Assembly (NCBI GenBank): GCA_030323885.1
Contig: CM059186.1
Location: 27,823,005 to 27,887,004, forward strand
Direction of reading: 5' to 3'
DNA: 64,000 nt
Origin: Branchipolynoe longqiensis
Taxonomy: Eukaryota > Annelida > Polychaeta > Phyllodocida > Polynoidae
This document shows positions 33,526 to 44,584 of the stretch, piece by piece. Positions within the stretch are counted from its first letter, which is position 1. Each line of letters starts with the position of its first letter. The notes under the pieces are model-generated. The model ran no database searches. It was not told where the DNA came from and was given only the letters and a program-made list of their open reading frames with translations. A program made the position numbers and the translations under genes.

Positions 33526-34447
33526 AGCAACCACCGGATGTCAGCCTAATGGCCCTTATGCGACCATAACCAGAGAGGTTTCCCGACCCCAGACATCAAT
33601 AGATGGATCAGACGTTCCCCAGTAAAACCACTAAGGCCTGCATAAATGCAGAATTATCTTATGCAATAGGGAAGTAGCCTCCAATGCAAACGCGCCAATA
33701 ATTGTCTGAAAGGTTCTTGGGTGTCAAACCCCATACCTAACATTAACTGCTTTTGCCTTTTCTTTATATGTTTATATTTATTCTCAACTAATCTTAGGGC
33801 ATTTCTTTCCCTTTTCTTCTCTTATTTTCTTTCTTTTAAATTTACATGGAAGCCATGCTGTAGGCGAAAAGTATGTTAACTTGTTGCTAAGCAACCCCCG
33901 GATGTCACAGCCTAATGGCACTTATGCGACTATAACAGGAGAGGATGCCAACCACAGACATCAATAGATGGATCAGATGCTCTGTCCCAGCGTTCCCCAA
34001 TAAAACCAACAAGGTATGCATGAATGCAGAATTGGTCGTAATGCTTGCGTTGCATTTGATTCACGGCAGGGGGAGAATTCCACCACCCACTCACTCCCAG
34101 GCTCCTCCATCACCCACCCCCTGGCATCTCGGGCCTACACCTGTGGCGCCCGCTGCTTTCTGTTTCCTCGCCACTTCCTGACATCTCTGGAGTCACTCCT
34201 CCTTTTCCCGTCCAGTTCACACCTCTCGCTTTTTCTACCCACCCACCCTTTCATCTACTGTTTTTCTTATTTTTCCTTTTCTTTTCTTACTTACTTGTAT
34301 TCTTTGTAAGGTGGAGGGCTCTTTGGGACTCTCTTCCTCTTCAGAGAAATAAACTTCCCTTTTTACTCTCAGCTCGCCTCCATCTTCTTTCCTGACCGCA
34401 TATCATCTTGTAATGGGAACTAGCTTCCAATGCAACAACGCGGCTTA
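33526..34447. repeat. Local direct duplication, one copy interrupted
   Basis: 33526-33697 and 33890-34025 plus 34403-34447 are two copies of one unit (AAGCAACCACCGGATGTCA, ACATCAATAGATGGATCAGA, TGCAGAATT, CTTCCAATGCAA). The first copy shows the site empty (GCAGAATTATCTTATGC). The second is split by the gag-family insertion. Confidence 0.85.
34025..34402 (+). mobile_element. Internally deleted relative of the gag element
   Basis: Starts GGTCGTAATGCTTGCGTTGC as at 7472, ends with GGTGGAGGGCTC, AATAAAC and CTTTCCTGACCGC, matching the 3' region at 9356-9586. No gag is left. The arrangement also resembles a solo LTR (TG at 34026, CA near 34399, poly(A) signal 50 bp before the end). Confidence 0.75.
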
Positions 34448-35108
34448 GAGCCAGCTAGGAATGTATCACTGTTAGCTGTTATTCACACTATTCACGCGCG
34501 ACCTAATTAGGTATCAGAACTAGTCTGAGTACGCGTCGGTATTGGAAATGGCCATAAGACACTGCTGTGTGTCAATGTGTATGAACTACTACAGAAATTA
34601 AAGGAGTAACATTTGAAGATATTCACTTTGAAACTATCATATTCATTTTTGCATACCTTTTTTCTATTTATTAGTCAATTTTCATGAAGATTGAGTGATG
34701 ATCGGATGTATTTCAGTAGGCGATGTCAACAAAGTCGCTCAACTTGGCTGCCAATCTTTTAAAAAATTCAAAATTGCATAACTTTCTTAATATAGATATA
34801 TATTTAAAAAATATATTTTAACCCTTTTAAAGCTTTTATTAATTTGTAATTACTAAGACTAGTTGATTAACTGTGCTGCACAGATAACTGTAACACATGA
34901 TACCACCGTAACTATGCAGACTTGAAGTTGACAGTCACATTGTAGTTAAATAATGGGAAAATCACCATGCAAGGGCCACCCAGTCTTTGTGAAAATTGGC
35001 CAATAGATAGAAAACAGGTATCCAAAGATGAATATGGTAGTTTCAAAAATGAATACCCTCAAATTTGAGTGATTTTGAGAGGTATTGGTCGACGAAAAAG
35101 TATTGACA
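34448..35108. other. No gene recognised
   Basis: AT-rich sequence belonging to arm A. The corresponding part of arm B (61150-61830) is closely similar and also lacks a convincing ORF. Confidence 0.6.
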
Positions 35109-35652
35109 TTACTTTTCATACAGCGGCGCCTCGCAGATGAGTAAGTTGCCTCGGCCTGGTTTCAACATGGCCGCAGCATGAATAGTGTGAATTGCCAGCA
35201 ACCTGAGGTTTTCTGTATGCTTTGGTAGATAAACATTGTCTCTAAAGCTGTTAGGAAATGGCGCCATTGGGCTTAGAATGATTGCAACATTGATGATGAA
35301 AATATTCAAATTAAAAATGCAACACCTATTAAAATAGAAAATATGTTCATAACGTGGATTAAAATTGAGGTTTCCTGTGTGGCTTAGCAAAAATAGAAAT
35401 GAATGTTAATATATTTATTTTAAAACGGGGAGATATTGCTTTGTGATTTAAACAACCACAAAACAAATAGTAAATCACGTTATTAAAGTTGGATTTCTGA
35501 TTGTTTTGAGTTTCAGTCATTTCTTTAGATACATATAATGTCTTATCTGATAGTTCTGTATCTAGTTTGTTACATGTTAACATCAATTTACTTATGTGTT
35601 TCTTTACAATGTAACACATGCTTACTCCTGTATGTATTGTGTAATTTAACAT
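35109..35652 (-). other. Duplicated small ORFs, probably non-coding
   Basis: Two minus-strand ORFs (93 and 97 codons) reappear with few changes in arm B at 60607-60900 and 60950-61150. Conservation between arms follows from the duplication itself and does not show coding. One contains the phrase CGCCATTTCCTAACAGC on the minus strand. No domain is recognised. Confidence 0.4.
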
Positions 35653-35799
35653 GAATGGTTAAAATTTAGAAGCATGTTAAAATTTGAGTACAGTTGCACT
35701 ACTTCCCACATAGTCCTTCTTTCTGTCTGTATAATTTGTCTTAAACTTGTCAATTCTGCTCACAAAATTATATATTTTTCCCCCTATATATATTGTACA

Positions 35800-36050
35800 G
35801 TGATTTGATCTGCATTAAATTTAATTATTGTGCTATGTAAATATATATATTAACATATTAATACAGTAGATATTTGAAGACGATTTTGATCTGCATTAAC
35901 TTTAATTATTTTGCTATGTAAATATATATATTAAGATATTAATACAGCAGATATTTGAAGACGATTTTGATCTTCATTAAATTTAATTATTTTGCTATGT
36001 AAATATACACATATACTGCATATTACTACAGCAGATATTGGAAGACATCG
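35800..36050. repeat. Tandem repeat, about 80-90 bp unit, three copies
   Basis: Units contain GATTTTGATCTGCATTAA, TTTGCTATGTAAATATATA and CAGATATTTGAAGACG. The homology to arm B ends inside this array, at about 35926. Confidence 0.85.
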
Positions 36051-37397
36051 TTTCCATTAATGAAATTATTTCTTCTGTAAATTAATTTTTCCTTTAAAAA
36101 AATTAAAATATGCGATTATAGACTTTATTTAAACTCGATGTGAATTAAAAAGCAAGAAAATCATATGATTTAAGAAAAAGAGCATGAAAGGCTATATATG
36201 GTGTATGAACAGTGATTCGTGTACATGCATTGAAGTGTCGATGAAGGAAGGACAAACTCATCAGTTCTCAATTAATAAACTTTAATGAAGCTTTGCCCAC
36301 TGTCACTGCGCATAATATTAAAAGGTAAAAAATACATCTGTTCATTCGAAGTAGAAGGGAGCGTTTCACCTCAGCTCTATGGAATGTGTAAAAGTTGTTC
36401 TCTCGTCAAAGAGTCTTCCTGAAATCTGCACAAAACCGAATCCTCGGTGTGGGTGAGAGTCGCGTCTCTCCTTAAAGCTAAAGCCGCCCAGTATAGTCCA
36501 CTGAGACAACAAACAAATTCCAAATGTAATATTATATGAATGATGTCGTCATGGGTGGGATTCCCTCATCACATGACCTAATATGGAGCCCAACATGGCG
36601 AAATATGGTTCTCGACAGACTGGGGAACACAGCAGAACCCCTTTACGTTCCACTTGCACACTAGCCATTGCACATTGCAGCAACTCTCCCTCCACATATT
36701 CGGTTACACAAACTGAAAAGGTGTGCTTGGATAGCATTTGTCGGAGTACAGATCCAGTCTCAGCGGTTTATACCGGGTCTATTTAAAGCTTCTGAGATTG
36801 TAAAAAAGGTAAAGGTGTAAGTAAGCGTCACTAATGTACAATAGGAGTGGCAGCATGGCGCTTAACACTTGGAAAGGTTTACAAAACCGGCAGGGCCTTC
36901 TCTACAACAAGCATAGCAACCAGCCTGCTAACCGGCGAGTCAGTCACCTGGTCTTTATTATAGAAAAATGTTGAATCAATCCATTTTGTTTTCGTTGATG
37001 TTATGCCATGATCAGACCTCTTCGAAATTAGAGGTTAACGGTCAACAGGGTTGCGACACAGTTCCACACCCATTGCCAGTCGCTGTGGTTTCAGTTGAGT
37101 TAGCATTCCTTGCTTATCCGCTGCTGATTTGGTAGACGCTATACCTTGCCTGTATCAGGATGTCGATGGCACCTTGTATTCCAAGGTGTGCACCACGCAG
37201 CTAAATACTACTACAACTGATGAGGCTCAACAATGCTTAACTTTGGTTATTGGATGAGAACCAGTGTTTTGCAATGTGATATTGGCCATTCTTATTCCAG
37301 TATCCAATAGCCAGGGAGTTGTTGCTACGGGGTCACGTGGTCTGTTATTCCCCGAGATGCCATGCGTTATTTCAATGCGTTCATATTCAAACCGAAA
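36051..37397. other. No gene recognised
   Basis: CCAACATGGCGAAATATGG at 36591 resembles a YY1 site. 36690-36786 is a diverged relative of 16815-16915 (GTGTGCTTGGATAGCATTTG then TCGGAGTAC). No domain-bearing ORF. Confidence 0.5.
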
Positions 37398-37700
37398 CAT
37401 CTTTAATCCTGTGAGTGTTTTTATTTTTTATTTTGCATTTAAATTCATTTTATTAATGCATCTTTAATCCTGTGAGTGTTCTTATTTTTTATTATGCATT
37501 TAAATTCTTTTTATTAATGCATCTTTAATTCTGTGAGTGTTCTTATTTTTATTTTGCATTTAAATTCATTTGATTAATGCATCTTTATTCTTGTGAGTGT
37601 TTTAATTTGTGTGTTCGCGTTGAGATTCATTTGGATGCATCTTAAATCATGTGAGTTATATATTTTTATTTTGCACTTAGATCCATGATTGTTATGCATC
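37398..37700. repeat. Tandem repeat, about 61 bp unit, five copies
   Basis: Units run CATCTTTAATCCTGTGAGTG, TTTTTATTTTTTATTTTGCA, TTTAAATTCATTTTATTAATG. The last two copies are more diverged. Confidence 0.9.
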
Positions 37701-37978
37701 TGGAATCAATCCTGTGTTTTTTCTCCCCAAGCATGTGTGTGTCTTATTCGCATTTACGTCGGAGCCATGATTAACTTTTAAGGAAAGGAAAAAAAAAATA
37801 ATAATAAAAAAAAAAGTCAGAGTACACCAAAGTTTGATTTTAATCACCCCCCCCCCCCGCCACCAATCCCAGACATGCAAAATACGCCTACATATAGTCG
37901 CCGTGAATATGGCCTCTGCTGCACGGCGTAAAGAAACCACCAATCAATCAATCAGTCAATCAATCCTTCCAGATCAAA

Positions 37979-38463
37979 TCAGATCATGCTCTCCTGTAGC
38001 GTCGCGGCCGAGTACCCATCAGGCCGTCGGGCCGACTGCGCTTCCGGGTTGTACTCAGTGGTGTCGATGTCCTCGGACTCAGCCTCGCTGTCCTCGGACT
38101 CAGTATTAATTAGGCACAACTTGGAGCTGTAAAACCCCTTATTTCCAAGCGCCAGATCGGCGTCAGGGTCCAGCAGGCTGTTGTGGACCAGACACTCCTC
38201 CGGGCCGACACACGACTCGACAGCGCCGGCTGCCTGGATGTAGGACACCGGCGTGGCCCGCTTCGGCCCGCCGCCGCCCGGGGCGCCACCGTTGGCCGCC
38301 ATTTTCTTACTCTTGCCGGCCTTCCCGGCCCAGGAGGCCGGCGCCGGGAGCGCGTACATGTGCTCCGTGACCGATAGTCGCAGGTAACAATCTAACGACG
38401 TGTTCTCATAGCAAGCCTTAATGGCGGCGCCGTCTGCCTCGCTCCCGGCGTCGTGGAGCTCTC
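37979..38463 (-). CDS. Terminal coding exon, unknown protein with acidic C-terminus
   Basis: A GC-rich open frame in AT-rich surroundings ends in a stop at 37979. Upstream on the minus strand a polypyrimidine tract (CCCTCCTTCCTTCCAG) makes a good splice acceptor, giving an exon of about 161 residues entering at phase 1. Visible parts: GELHDAGSEADGAAIKACYE at the start, a lysine/glycine-rich low-complexity segment (GKAGKSKKMAANGGAPGGGG), a segment with cysteines (AVESCVGPEECLVHNSLLD) and an acidic tail (NTESEDSEAESEDIDTTEYN) ending ATLQESMI. No membrane segment or enzyme motif is present; it could be a cytoplasmic tail of a receptor. I do not recognise the gene. Upstream exons should lie to the right on the minus strand. 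Confidence 0.6.
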
Positions 38464-38671
38464 CTGGAAGGAAGGAGGGAATGGCGTCAGTAGTGGTGCC
38501 GCCTGGTGGCAACCGCTTCGAGTGGGAGGAAACGTCTGGAATAGAGAGAGAAGAGACACAACGTCCGGTCAGGTGCAGCGCTGCACACAGTAACCAAGCA
38601 ACTCAAGGGTCAAGCTCCCTACACACAGGGGCGCTTATAGGTCAAAGCGAAGCTAGCTTATAATATACCAC

Positions 38672-38980
38672 AGTCACACCACGCCTGCGATTGCTTGCGA
38701 CCACCAAAAAGGGGCAGTCACAAAGTGGTTCCATGGGGGGAGGGGGGGGGGGGGGCGGTGATCAGTCGGCGACCTCTGGGCGACCATTTTGTTCACAAGG
38801 AAGTTGTAGATGCTGCATCGAAAACCTTGCAACCAGATCGGTTGCCAAGAGGTCGCCGACCATTTTCAGTACTTGCGGCAGGTCATTGACTGGTCGTCGA
38901 CCATTGTCTTTTTTTTTGTTTTGGTCCCAAGGAGGTCGCCGGATTTTGGTCACAAAGTGGTCGCAAGTTGTAGTGTGACT
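38672..38980. mobile_element. MITE with AGTCACAC termini
   Basis: AGTCACACCAC at the left and the complement of AGTCACACTAC at the right, followed inward by inverted TTGCGACCAC. Inner sequence contains further inverted pairs (GGTCGCCGACCATTTT). No coding capacity. Superfamily not assigned. Confidence 0.6.
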
Positions 38981-39363
38981 AAGGGTTTAGATGTAGACAT
39001 AATATGGGTATTGGTCAGAGCGTGGGCAGTTACAATGATGTCGTTAAAGTCACGAGGAAGCAAGCGTAGACTATACGGAACACAGCTATGTATATAGATA
39101 GATAGGCAGCGAGTTGACTAGGGAAATGGTATGGTACTGGTTGTATTAGTTTGCAGACAACAACTCCTACAATACCTACGCCAAATCTATGATATTCATA
39201 AATGACGTTTGCTAGTTTATATTTTCTAGGATGGCGATGGAACCGCACAAAGAAGATGTCAAGAATTCAGCAAAAATTAAGATGCACATATGTATTGCAA
39301 GCTTAGCATTATGAGGAAAATGAGATATGATATGTAAATGATACTTATACAAGCAGAATTATA
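38981..39363. other. No gene recognised
   Basis: Unique AT-rich sequence with no supported feature. Confidence 0.5.
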
Positions 39364-39481
39364 CAGTCAAACCTCGTTGAACCGGACTACATAAATATTA
39401 GTGGCATAAAATAAGTGTCAAGAATTTATTTGATAAATGATTTCGTTGAGTAAACGATGTAGGTTTAATACTATTTGACTG
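39364..39481. mobile_element. pogo/Tigger-type MITE, short
   Basis: Starts CAGTCAAACCTCGTTGAACC and ends with GTTTAATACTATTTGACTG, an inverted partner. The left side is preceded by TA; the right flank (CA) has probably mutated. Confidence 0.7.
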
Positions 39482-40306
39482 CATAGAGAAAGCTGTCAGT
39501 TGAATAATGCAATGTATTTGTGGTAACCAACTGTGTGTGTTTGTTATTGTCACACTGTTGCATTTATGGATCTAGTATTCTGGGAATCATATTATTACGG
39601 AAAAGCTTGCATGCACAGCCGAAGACACACATACACGCACAACATTCACAACATAGCAGAGCAGTAATGTGTGAATCTCAAATGTCATCTCGGCTCCCAC
39701 CCGTCATGTCTAACACATGTGTTAAAATCCCGGTCAATATTGACCACTATAGGCAGGCCTGACCACTCGCCGGTGGCGCCAGCGGCTACAGCAGGAACTA
39801 ATGTGGGTAGCGTTAGTTGCGAACCCGTTATGTATAAAACGGTGTAGGAAGAGTGTCAATGTTTATATTCTTATAAGCTCATTACAGTGTACATATCTAC
39901 ATTGTGATTTATGTTGAAGCAGTTCCCTCTGATTCAATTTGATTAAGTTTATATTTAGACTAGGTGCAATCTGCATCTCCAGTGTTTTCTCAGAAACTAC
40001 ATTCAGTCTAATCTGTGGTATTATTTGCATGTTGCCATATATTTATATGAGTTGAAATAGTAAGTGCTTGTTTGTTGCTTACTCGGAAATGCATTGTTAT
40101 TTGTACAGAGGAAAACTATGTACGGCTTACTCCAACCATAGTTGCGTACCAATAGTTTAAGGCTGTTAGAGCAAAACTATTAAGTGATATGCTATTAATA
40201 AAAAGTATGCATGTATCAGTAATGTATTTGATTGGACTAAGTATGTGAGGTGGATTACTGCTATATATGTATCGATGATCATAATATGCCATTGGCGAAT
40301 CTACTG
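39482..40306. other. No gene recognised
   Basis: One decayed relative of the 11.4 kb repeat lies near 39765-39815 (GCAGGAACTAATGT, GGTAGCG). Otherwise AT-rich without features. Confidence 0.5.
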
Positions 40307-40688
40307 CAATTAATTTGTTTGTTTGTTGTTTGTTTGTTGTTGTTTTACATCCTAGCAACATCTAATGTCATATCAGGATGGGTACCGACTTCTGACAGTG
40401 CGCGTTCATGGCGACTTTATAGTGCTGCCCCACTGGAAGACCAGGCCGCCAGCACCATGACTTGATATTCCACTCAGTCACATTATCCTAACACTGAGCC
40501 AACCAGTACTTGCCCTATCCTAATAATGCCGAGTGCCAGGCTAGGAAGCAACAAGTATCAATTTTTAAGTCATTGGTTTGACTCGACCAGGGTTCGAACC
40601 CACGTCCCCACGATCTACCAACACGGGAGACAGACGCTCCTGTGTTTGTAGATCGTGGGGTTGTGGGTTCGAACCCTGGTCAATTAAT
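40307..40688 (-). mobile_element. SINE-A with snap-back head
   Basis: CAATTAAT flanks at 40307-40314 and 40681-40688. The normal head (GACCAGGGTTCGAACCCAC from 40585) is followed by an inverted copy of itself (40641-40680), so the RNA would fold back on its 5' end. Body and tail are complete. Confidence 0.9.
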
Positions 40689-41748
40689 ATATCACTACGC
40701 TTACTGGTGCCACTCACTCAAATCTAATTGTATTAGATCCATGCAATTACCAGGTGAGCCGGATAGAGATAGAGAGAAAGAAGAACTACTTAGGCTAAAA
40801 GCTGTCCTAGAAGAACTATCTAGGCAAAAGAATGCCATACATAATTTTACCCACATTACATTGATTGCAGCTCGGGAATAACTTTTCCAAGTTTCAGTCA
40901 AATAATCGATCTACCGTGCGTATGATTCTTAATCAAATGTCGCAGTCAGTGTCATTGCCAATAGCACTCATGGAAACTGATTATTTTTGTTGAACCTGAA
41001 AATGGGATTTCCCATCCTCAATCGACGTGATTCATGGCGATGATTTTGGCCAGGAGAATGTGACCTTCAGCCATGCATCAAGGTCAGCGAGATGAGTAGT
41101 GCGCATGCACACCAATGTTTTGAGCATTCATCTGGATGTCCAGGTTGCTTCAGTTTTTAAATAAACCGTTATTTATTCAAGTAAAGGCTATGGGAAGTAC
41201 TGCTATATCAAATGCTTCTAGCATCGGCCTCGAATAATATATTAAAAATAATATTCACACTAAGTCTCAGTAATGTCAAAAGGTGTAGATATCAAGTTGA
41301 AAGTGCTCCAATACGTGAAGCACATTCAGAATGACATCATCATTTCCACCTCACACTAGCAACAACTATTTACATTTGCACCTATTATTTCTGGAAATAC
41401 TATGCACACGAACCTACTTCACACTGATCAATATTTGTTCTGGAATCCAGTTAAGTGATGATTGGACAAATTTCCTTTTCAGGTTCATCTTAAATAGTCA
41501 GTCGACACAAATACCATCAGCAATGAGATAGATATCGACAATGGGCACGGCATCAGATCTAAGATGGATAACAATTTCATTCTACTAGAACCGGAATTTC
41601 CCGATCCCCAATCAACAGGATTTATGTGAAATTATCTGATGCAGGCAGGTAAAGGGACATTGTTCATAGTGAATGGAGCGACCGTGTCATATTGTGATAT
41701 ATAGGGCAATATATCATGCAGTTTCTAAAGGTGAAATTCAAGCTAGAT
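40689..41748. other. No gene recognised
   Basis: No repeat family or domain-bearing ORF. It could hold 3' UTR of the GPCR gene whose stop is at 41749. Confidence 0.5.
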
Positions 41749-41994
41749 TCAGTGGACGAAGACATGCGCATCGTCACCACACCCACCACTGATGACGTCC
41801 ATCCGCGGCCTGGTGCAGGGACACAGGAAGTACGTGAGCTGCTGGAGGAGGCGTCGGTAACCATGGCGATATGTGCGGGAGAAGATGGCGTAGATGACTG
41901 GGTTCAGGAGCCCGGTGAGTGTCGTGCTGAGCAGGGCGTACAACACCGCAGGCATGTCCAGGTGGAAGCCAGCCTTCCACAGCACCAGCATCAC
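41749..41994 (-). CDS. Last exon of a rhodopsin-class GPCR
   Basis: The minus-strand exon begins after a splice acceptor (TTGTTCTGCAG) and ends at a stop at 41749, about 81 residues at phase 0. It encodes the end of extracellular loop 3, transmembrane helix 7 with the hallmark NPxxY (LLNPVIYAIF), helix 8 (SRTYRHGYRRLLQQL), a likely palmitoylation site (FLCPCT) and a short cytoplasmic tail ending HVFVH. Helices 1-6 must be in upstream exons to the right. The NPVIY and helix 8 pattern is closest to amine- or orphan-type class A receptors, but subtype cannot be set from one exon. The frame is undamaged, which favours a living gene; the missing upstream exons leave a pseudogene possible. Confidence 0.8.
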   Translation of the reverse strand: MMLVLWKAGFHLDMPAVLYALLSTTLTGLLNPVIYAIFSRTYRHGYRRLLQQLTYFLCPCTRPRMDVISGGCGDDAHVFVH

Positions 41995-42079
41995 CTGCAG
42001 AACAAGGTCACGTGACAACATGGTCATTATGTCAGGTGTATGTCTGCTGTACATATTTTGTAATTGAGAGAATTGTGGC

Positions 42080-42085
42080 AATGTG

Positions 42086-42117
<32 letters not shown>

Positions 42118-42156
42118 TGGCAGAAAATCAAAAGCATCGGATTATGTAACTCTAAG

Positions 42157-42188
<32 letters not shown>

Positions 42189-42290
42189 ATATACCTATAA
42201 CCCATGCTGGGCACATGTTAAAGCTAAGCTCTGCATCAATCCCAGGACCAATATTGTGTTGAACTTTCATTATATATATATTCACGGTCT
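42080..42290. repeat. (TA)n blocks with a MITE end between them
   Basis: TA runs at 42087-42116, 42156-42193 and 42270 surround 42118-42155, which matches the right end of the TTAA MITE (CATCGGATTATGTAAC). Confidence 0.7.
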
Positions 42291-42989
42291 CTGACTATAT
42301 TCAGAGACCATGAATACATCTACATTCTGTATTCTCTGCTATATTCTGGACTTGTGGACAGTCCCGTTTCAATATAGTGGTGCCATCTGATGGAATCCAT
42401 CTGTATGCAGTAAGCCATATCAGTGGTGCTATTTACTGGGAGAGTTAACAACACTCGTGGTTACGAAATGGATGCCACACTGATCGAAGTGACCAAAGTT
42501 AGGAAAAACCCATCAAAATTAATATGAAATATGTACAGTAGGCACAACAAAACATGCTATTAACAACCCATACAGTGAAGCGTGGGTGAAGTAAGATGAT
42601 GCGCATTTGCAGCGCCTATTAACAGAGGAGTGGTGATCAGAAAGACCCTAAAACTTAACCACCGTTTGGTATTATATATACATCATGCAGCTTTCATTTG
42701 TCATCGAATATGTTTGGACTTGTAGAAAATTGCAAAGGATAATTTGAGAATGTTGGTATGGCTGCTTGTTTGTGCGTGGAGATGGAGGAGGGATCGTTTC
42801 AGAATATGAATAAAGACGTCTGTTCTCATCAAACTAGAATTGACAAGTGAACTTCTCTTTATAATATTTGTGTTGTGTGCGCGCCCTTTTCCCCACCGAG
42901 CCATTTTTGTTATCATACTAGTTCAAGCTCATTATGCTGCATGTCACCTTTGAACAGGAATAGATATGGAGCCTCTCTCCCTTTATCAT
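42291..42989. other. No gene recognised
   Basis: A 23 bp inverted pair around TATATTCACGGTCTCTGA (42270-42320, partner TCAGAGACCATGAATA) is visible. A roughly 100 bp stretch near 42790-42900 is repeated at 43350-43500 and 43825-43880 (GAATATGAATAAAGACG, AAGTGAACTTCTCTT). Confidence 0.5.
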
Positions 42990-43334
42990 GGAACAGACGG
43001 GATGGCCGAATGAGTTTAGAATCCGTCTCCCGTTTTGGTAGATAATGGAATTCTGACCCACGGGTTCGAACGCTTTTCGAGTCAAACCAATAACTTAAAA
43101 ATGTATACTTGTTGCTTCCTAGCCTAGAGCTCAGCATTAATAGGATAGGGCAAGGACTGGTTGGCTCAGTGTCAGGATAATGTGACAAAGTGGGATATCA
43201 GGTCAATGGTGCTGGTGGCCTGGTCTCCCAGTGAGGCAGCATTATAACGTCGCCATTGGTCTGCACTGTCACAAGTCGGCACCCGTCCTGAAATTACCGT
43301 AAATGCTACCAGGACGTAAAGCTGCAACAAACAT
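42990..43334 (+). mobile_element. SINE-A, full order
   Basis: Head (GGGATGGCCGAATGAGTTTA, GGTTCGAACGC), body and tail (ACCAGGACGTAAAGCTGCAA) are present with moderate divergence. It splits a low-copy repeat that resumes at about 43340. Confidence 0.9.
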
Positions 43335-43989
43335 TAAACCATCTCAGCAAACTAAAATTGCCAAGTGAACTTCTCTTCATTACATCTGTATTGCATATGC
43401 GCTCTTTCCCACCAAGCCATTTCTGGATCAGAATTGTTCAAGCTCATTATGCACCATGGTACCTTTGAAGTGGAATAGATCTGGAGCCTCTCTCCTTTTA
43501 TCATGATATCTGAGTCAAACTACAAAAGTGCAATGTTGGCCCACATCCAATGACAGCCATTTGCCATCTGCGCTCCTCTGTTTCTGTATACTACTAAGCA
43601 AGTCACCCTCGGCAGATGTGCATTTCCTTACACTACTCACAGTTTGTGGAATAAGAACTGTACATGGATCGGCATACTATGCGAGAGGGATGAATGAACG
43701 ACTGACGAACATTTTTCTCTTCCTTTTATAAATTGTACACAACACCACCAGGTATATCATTATCAGATTTACTCATTGCCTCGCCAGATATGGATTTATT
43801 TGTCCAGTTTTAGAATGTTTTAATCTGGAAATGGAGGGAGCGTTTCGGAATATGAATAAAGACGCCTGTTTGATGCATGGGTGTTTTTCTTTTGCTCAGC
43901 CGAAAGATACTAGAGCCATATGAAGTCTTTTGGTTATAGCCTATGTATAGGTTCATAGTGGATAGCAAAATAGATTTTAGGAAATGTGG
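43335..43989. other. Low-copy repeat pieces, no gene
   Basis: 43350-43500 repeats 42835-42990 (AAGTGAACTTCTCTTCATTA, AAGCTCATTATGC, GGAGCCTCTCTCC). The remainder is unassigned. Confidence 0.5.
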
Positions 43990-44339
43990 TTTGTTGGTTG
44001 GTTCTTGGAATTTTATGCCTGGCAACATCAAAGGTCATATCAGGACAGGTACCGACTTGTAACAGTACACACTCATAGCGATTGTATAGTGCTTCCCCAC
44101 GTGGAGACCAAGCTGCCAGCACCATGACCTGATATCCCACTCAGTCATATATCCTGACACTGAGCCAACCAGTCTTTGCTCTATCCTAATAATGTCGAGC
44201 GCCTGGCTAGGAAGTGACACGTATCAACTTTTTAAAGTCACTGCTTTGACTCGACCACATTTCGAACCCGTGGATTTGAATCCCACGATCTACCAAAACT
44301 GGAGATTGACGCTCAACCCATTCGGCCATCCCGTCTGGT
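43990..44339 (-). mobile_element. SINE-A, full order
   Basis: Tail, body (CCACTCAGTCATATATCCTG, slightly altered) and head (minus-strand ACGGGATGGCCGAATGGGTT) are present. Confidence 0.9.
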
Positions 44340-44584
44340 GCCACACATAGGCCTAACCGGAAGTAGATTACCGGGGCGCTGGTTCTCGGCAATGGGCGGC
44401 GGTGCAGTAATCAACGGGCGGCCGGGCCCACTCGCTGCCAACCCATTAGGGCTGTTGTCAGAATGTCACCGGGGGTCTGATAAGTGGGCGGGTTTGCAGC
44501 GCCACCACCGGCAGCCGGCCACACTTCTAATGGATTCATGTCAGTGGAACCTGGAGGATTTATAAGCCGAGCTGGTGACAGGCG
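44340..44584. other. GC-richer stretch, nothing recognised
   Basis: CGGGCGGCCGGGCCC and neighbouring GC-rich sequence stand out, but no ORF or motif is supported. Confidence 0.4.

Larger units (their letters stand above)
29933..35926 (+). repeat. Inverted duplication, arm A
   Basis: This block corresponds, reversed and complemented, to 60383-64000. Corresponding anchors: 35359-35652 with 60607-60900, 34016-34400 with 61850-62200, 32912-33500 with 62730-63310, 30056-30400 with 63540-63880. Differences are scattered substitutions and small indels, plus a 2.27 kb segment (30646-32911) absent from arm B. Arm A may extend left toward the gap, since arm B is cut by the window edge. Confidence 0.95.

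Noticed and set aside
33236..33569. S/L/P-rich ORFs, repeated at 62597-62986
   Set aside because: CT-rich simple sequence; preserved in arm B only because of the duplication.
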